Virus record (IMG/VR): IMGVR_UViG_3300049445_000017
Span: 1 to 24,210 of that record
Source: a virus
Strand: one strand, 5' to 3'
DNA length: 24,210 nt
The notes under the pieces are model-generated. The model did no database searches and had not been told where the DNA came from. It saw only the letters and a program-made list of their open reading frames with translations. Shown piece after piece: positions 22,401 to 24,210 of the stretch (position 1 is the first letter of the stretch; every line of letters begins with the position of its first letter). The translations under genes and the position numbers were made by a program.

Positions 22401-23439
22401 AATTAATGCTGGTGGCAGATTTGTTGATACAGTTAAGTATCTATCTGCACCTAATAAAGCTAATGCTTATTTGATGTTGAATGAGGCTGAACTGGCTAAA
22501 GCTGTCAAAGATGGTGGTCTAAGAGCTACTACAACTGATGTTGGCAACAATGCAATGTTCAGGGGTAGCAACCTTCTCACTAAAGGTATTAATGCTCTAA
22601 CAGACCCCAAGCCGTTGTTTGGTAAAGTGATTCCTGCTCTTAAGCTGAAGTCTTATCAGGGCTTACTGGACCAGTATCAAAAAGCTGGTATGCCATATGA
22701 TAAAGCTGCTAAGCTAGCTGGATATGCTACTAACAACATCTTTGGTGGATTGAATCTACAAGCATTGGAGAGGAATCCAACTACTCAGAAGCTATTCAGA
22801 TTAGCTGCTCTGGCTCCTGATTGGATGGAATCTAATTTGAGGTTGGGTCAGGGAATGGCTCAGTCACTTAAGAATCCATCTAATCCAGCTGGTAGAGTCT
22901 ATCAAGTTGGAATGGCTAACTTCTTAGGTTCTTACATTGCGGCTAACGTTCTGAATGCCATGAATAACAATGGCAAGTTTATGTTTCAGAATAAACCTGG
23001 ACATGAATTTGATATTGCTATGGGTGCCGATTCAAAGGAACGTACTAGATACTTCTCTCCATATGGAACGTCAATGGACATGCTAAGAGTTCCACTTGCT
23101 ATTGCTCATGCTGCATATAGCGAAGGTGACTATGGACAAGCATTTAGAGAGATGAGAAGTAGAACATCTGAGCCTGGTCAAATTGTTGGTGATTTGCTGT
23201 ACAACGAAGATTATAAGCAATCACCTATTTATGGCAAAGAGAAGTTCGGCAATAAGATGATGCCAGCTTCTAAGCAGCTTGGTAACATTGCTACCAATAC
23301 GGCTGGTCACGTTGTACCAATTGGAGCTAACTCCCTACTTGATTATATGATGGGTAACATCAGTCCTGAGCAACTTGCAACTCAAGGATTCCAGTTGCCA
23401 ATGAAATATAGGTTTCCTGAACGTCACAAGATTAGGTGA
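19471..23439 (+). CDS. Large internal virion / DNA ejection protein (1322 aa)
   Basis: I chose ATG 19471 (TGATG overlap); GTG 19468 in the same frame is less likely. The N-terminus has Asp-Leu-Tyr repeats and a small hydrophobic Gly/Ala region (about 115-155). Residues 315-364 contain two 25-residue repeats sharing Leu-Pro-Ile-x-Glu-x-Asp-Trp and Leu-Lys-Pro-Gly-Gly. Asp-Glu-x-Gly-Glu-Leu-Asp-Leu-Asp-Ser occurs twice (about 431-441 and 795-805), with a third looser copy Asp-Glu-Ser-Gly-Ser-Val-Asp at 827. A GNAT-like segment lies at about 681-772. From about 924 a long helical C-terminal region with a small hydrophobic stretch (about 1145-1165) follows. Its size and place after two coiled-coil proteins fit the largest ejection protein of podoviruses. 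I see no lysozyme or transglycosylase motif. Confidence 0.75.
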   Translation: MPQQPPSDLYATQPPPDLYGDTPAPKDTSFGDSVMSAWHTATDPLLSKIKMNGVQIFDPKAAADYYDPANADPTKQARIPDWVPMVGGGTYRSLGAGTLEGAGNTVNSLSTPQNLATLGAFKGASTLGKVAPLAAKGLRYAGGALSAPIAAHGVATAADSSQPVSNRLFAIPEIAGGMVGMHSGFSGPRPQVKPNLAPGGVQPDTAASTNQAIIEARQRADAIIKSPNSNELLKPEEIPAAKARYDELYKKGINDPTNFTMGEAKEGIKLYDKLKAVNFGKSGIPGAEDDLVQKAPDPNFPGNARFGMEPADQTGKLPINENDWQSQNLKPGGLPDSAPGALPITEQDWESPALKPGGMMQNASPEFDPSTLNLEKQAPPKGNRAKQTFKNGIRQPAQEYPGFKGVVPDEAVAGHDEAANSLTDWIKKLATDETGELDLDSLRRAFTRESSKTTAGPPEEEMPDVNEVGRPTRPGTFPRVNPHDMSAEDMRFINGLPDEHIEDFIDRMSNNRNYDTETGQRLLNHARDVLDAREADRASGTSSPATTVGGYEGLENPRENPNIGYDPNTGERINLDTGEVSPLPDEGSEGYFGDEEPPETPGEALTRRSEGWKRYQRESAIEGKRKSLEEVDAAKKKTPGQRLSGIVGEGRANQLTSGERVIQSDEAPNRVAGNKKALRNSTIEFWNKWADSELRQEEPNPDKPGIEHVQDDKLFPDYLKMVYRDDAGNPIGVLKTNMHGDGISTLAVDSKLGLRRGKVTFELLKQAFDRGINEPSGITSDLTKNLIERVRKLVKDEKGELDLDSIYSAINDIFNGVKKAAGKFFSDESGSVDPAILSRLSALFEKQKNGALSPEEMKEATDLAKQAQQGGGVKATALKNKDVIGAAASGNQPPNQPPSGKQPIPEGAEFPQGNTADPVLARSIKYVPESQFLNKLSNLSSKTARMVLGTHIPGTAYSFHGMNVAVRNTLFGPDFNPINAGGRFVDTVKYLSAPNKANAYLMLNEAELAKAVKDGGLRATTTDVGNNAMFRGSNLLTKGINALTDPKPLFGKVIPALKLKSYQGLLDQYQKAGMPYDKAAKLAGYATNNIFGGLNLQALERNPTTQKLFRLAALAPDWMESNLRLGQGMAQSLKNPSNPAGRVYQVGMANFLGSYIAANVLNAMNNNGKFMFQNKPGHEFDIAMGADSKERTRYFSPYGTSMDMLRVPLAIAHAAYSEGDYGQAFREMRSRTSEPGQIVGDLLYNEDYKQSPIYGKEKFGNKMMPASKQLGNIATNTAGHVVPIGANSLLDYMMGNISPEQLATQGFQLPMKYRFPERHKIR
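20413..20562 (+). repeat. 75-base tandem repeat (two copies)
   Basis: Two adjacent 75-base units (20413-20487 and 20488-20562) encode 25-residue repeats that share Leu-Pro-Ile-x-Glu-x-Asp-Trp and Leu-Lys-Pro-Gly-Gly. They have diverged at the DNA level, so the duplication is old or under selection for protein sequence. Confidence 0.8.
20773..20793 (+). repeat. 21-base direct repeat, first copy
   Basis: The 21 bases at 20773-20793 recur identically at 21865-21885, in frame, encoding Gly-Glu-Leu-Asp-Leu-Asp-Ser. Synonymous sites are also identical, unlike the surrounding sequence, which suggests recent copying or DNA-level constraint. Confidence 0.85.
21511..21786 (+). other. GNAT-like segment inside the ejection protein
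   Basis: Residues about 681-772 of the 1322-residue protein read like a GNAT core. There is an opening helix, then Asp-Tyr-Leu-Lys-Met-Val-Tyr-Arg-Asp-Asp-Ala-Gly-Asn-Pro-Ile-Gly-Val-Leu, then Ile-Ser-Thr-Leu-Ala-Val-Asp, then Leu754-Arg-Arg-Gly-Lys-Val-Thr760 where the acetyl-CoA loop is expected, then a helix. The loop only partly matches Arg-x-x-Gly-x-Gly/Ala, so enzymatic activity is uncertain. Confidence 0.45.
21865..21885 (+). repeat. 21-base direct repeat, second copy
   Basis: Second copy of the repeat at 20773-20793, just after the GNAT-like segment; the two copies enclose the region that includes that segment. Confidence 0.85.
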
Positions 23440-23441
23440 AC

Positions 23442-24210
23442 ATGACTCAATTTCTCTATCCAATTCAAACGTTAGACCAGAACAATAAGCCTCTTGGTGG
23501 CGTGTTTATTGATGCCAAATCTCCAAATGGGAATTGGCAAGCAGTCACAGATGATTGCGGCTGGTTTAATGCATTCCTTACAGACGGTCACTACGATGTG
23601 GTATTCTCTAAAGCTGGTTATAAAGATGAACCACAAAGTTGGAACTTACATGATGCACCACATGAACCTATTGAAGTAGGATTGCAGGTCAGCAATGATT
23701 TCCCTAACTATCCCACAAGAGAACAAGTCTGCGACATCTTTTGTGGGTTTCAAGGAATCTCAATTCTTACGAAACAGTTTGGTTGGATTCAAGCATTTGG
23801 ACCTGAAGTTGGTGCTCTGTCAGATGAGGATACCATATCCTATTGTCAGCAGATGCGAGAGCTTGGATTTACTCACGTTGAGATTGCAATTAGCTGGCAA
23901 TATGACGAACTGGACTTTGATTATCCAGTACCAGGATTGGACCTAGCTTACAATTTGCCAGAGCTAGCTAGACGATGTGATTTGATTATTCGTCAAGGTA
24001 TGTTTATTAAGTTCTCCATGTCTGGTGATGGTATATCAGTTAATGATGACCCACAGCAAGGAGAATATAACGACCCACAAGGCTGGACTTACGGCTATCA
24101 GTGGGCTATGATTAATGTCGAAAGGGTGTATGATTTCCTGGTTGATTATCAGGGGCATGACCTGACTAGATTTATTGCTTTCGTGCCAGGATATGATGGT
24201 GTGTTTTATG
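23442..24210 (+). CDS. Partial protein: carboxypeptidase-regulatory-like plus TIM-barrel-like domain
   Basis: The frame is open from ATG 23442 to the window edge (256 codons). Residues 6-65 match the small beta-sandwich of the carboxypeptidase-regulatory-like type: Pro-Leu-Gly-Gly-Val-Phe-Ile-Asp-Ala, then Val-Thr-Asp-Asp-Cys-Gly-Trp-Phe, then Gly-His-Tyr-Asp-Val-Val-Phe-Ser-Lys-Ala-Gly-Tyr. From about 97 a second domain has strand-helix alternation (Cys-Gly-Phe-Gln-Gly-Ile, Gly-Phe-Thr-His-Val-Glu-Ile-Ala-Ile-Ser-Trp, Gln-Gly-Met-Phe-Ile-Lys-Phe-Ser-Met-Ser-Gly-Asp-Gly), which resembles a (beta/alpha)8 glycoside-hydrolase barrel. Possible acidic catalytic residues cannot be assigned because the protein is cut. 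It follows the ejection genes after an AGGTGA over the previous stop. Most likely a virion-bound glycan-binding or cleaving protein; moderate certainty. Confidence 0.7.
   Translation, partial: MTQFLYPIQTLDQNNKPLGGVFIDAKSPNGNWQAVTDDCGWFNAFLTDGHYDVVFSKAGYKDEPQSWNLHDAPHEPIEVGLQVSNDFPNYPTREQVCDIFCGFQGISILTKQFGWIQAFGPEVGALSDEDTISYCQQMRELGFTHVEIAISWQYDELDFDYPVPGLDLAYNLPELARRCDLIIRQGMFIKFSMSGDGISVNDDPQQGEYNDPQGWTYGYQWAMINVERVYDFLVDYQGHDLTRFIAFVPGYDGVFY

Overview
The window is a contiguous piece of the virion-structure and assembly region of a tailed double-stranded DNA phage (Caudoviricetes). All recognisable genes lie on the + strand, packed end to end with almost no intergenic DNA. It contains a portal, scaffold, major capsid protein, neck adaptor and hub proteins, many small tail/fibre proteins, and three consecutive large low-complexity or coiled-coil proteins typical of internal (ejection) proteins. 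No tape-measure protein, tail-tube, sheath or baseplate gene is visible. Together this points to a short-tailed, podovirus-like phage with roughly P22-like logic. The host cannot be named from the sequence. Base composition is moderately AT-rich, the standard genetic code is used, and Shine-Dalgarno motifs are present at some starts only.

Layout. 1-909: the tail of an unidentified gene (possibly terminase) and three small genes of unknown function. 910-5798: portal (with a four-cysteine zinc-ribbon-like insertion), acidic scaffold, and major capsid protein. 5800-6675: three small Thr/Ala/Gly-rich beta-type proteins, the last two looking like diverged tandem paralogues; they are candidate capsid decoration proteins. 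6676-6743: the longest non-coding gap, with two hairpins. 6744-7940: a bifunctional-looking enzyme joining a GT-A glycosyltransferase domain to a class I SAM methyltransferase domain, in the middle of the structural genes. 7933-11820: neck block with two unknown proteins, a zinc-ribbon protein, a head-tail adaptor candidate and a hub/stopper candidate. 11820-16892: seven or eight small beta-rich, coiled-coil or collagen-like proteins that probably build the tail tip and fibres. 16892-17275: a small GNAT-like protein. 17280-23439: three probable internal or ejection proteins, the last 1322 aa and carrying a GNAT-like segment and internal repeats. 23442 to the window edge: a partial protein with a carboxypeptidase-regulatory-like beta-sandwich followed by a TIM-barrel-like domain, possibly a glycan-binding or glycan-cleaving virion protein.

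Most junctions are TAATG/TGATG one-base overlaps or directly abutting, which implies one long polycistronic transcript with strong translational coupling. Within the fibre block most starts have no visible Shine-Dalgarno sequence. No tRNA, integrase, lysis gene, CRISPR array, insertion sequence or diversity-generating retroelement was seen. The most distinctive elements are the glycosyltransferase-methyltransferase fusion inside the head genes, two separate GNAT-like modules linked to the ejection genes, the zinc-ribbon insertion in the portal, the segmented collagen-like fibre, and over-representation of the pentamer CGGCT/AGCCG.
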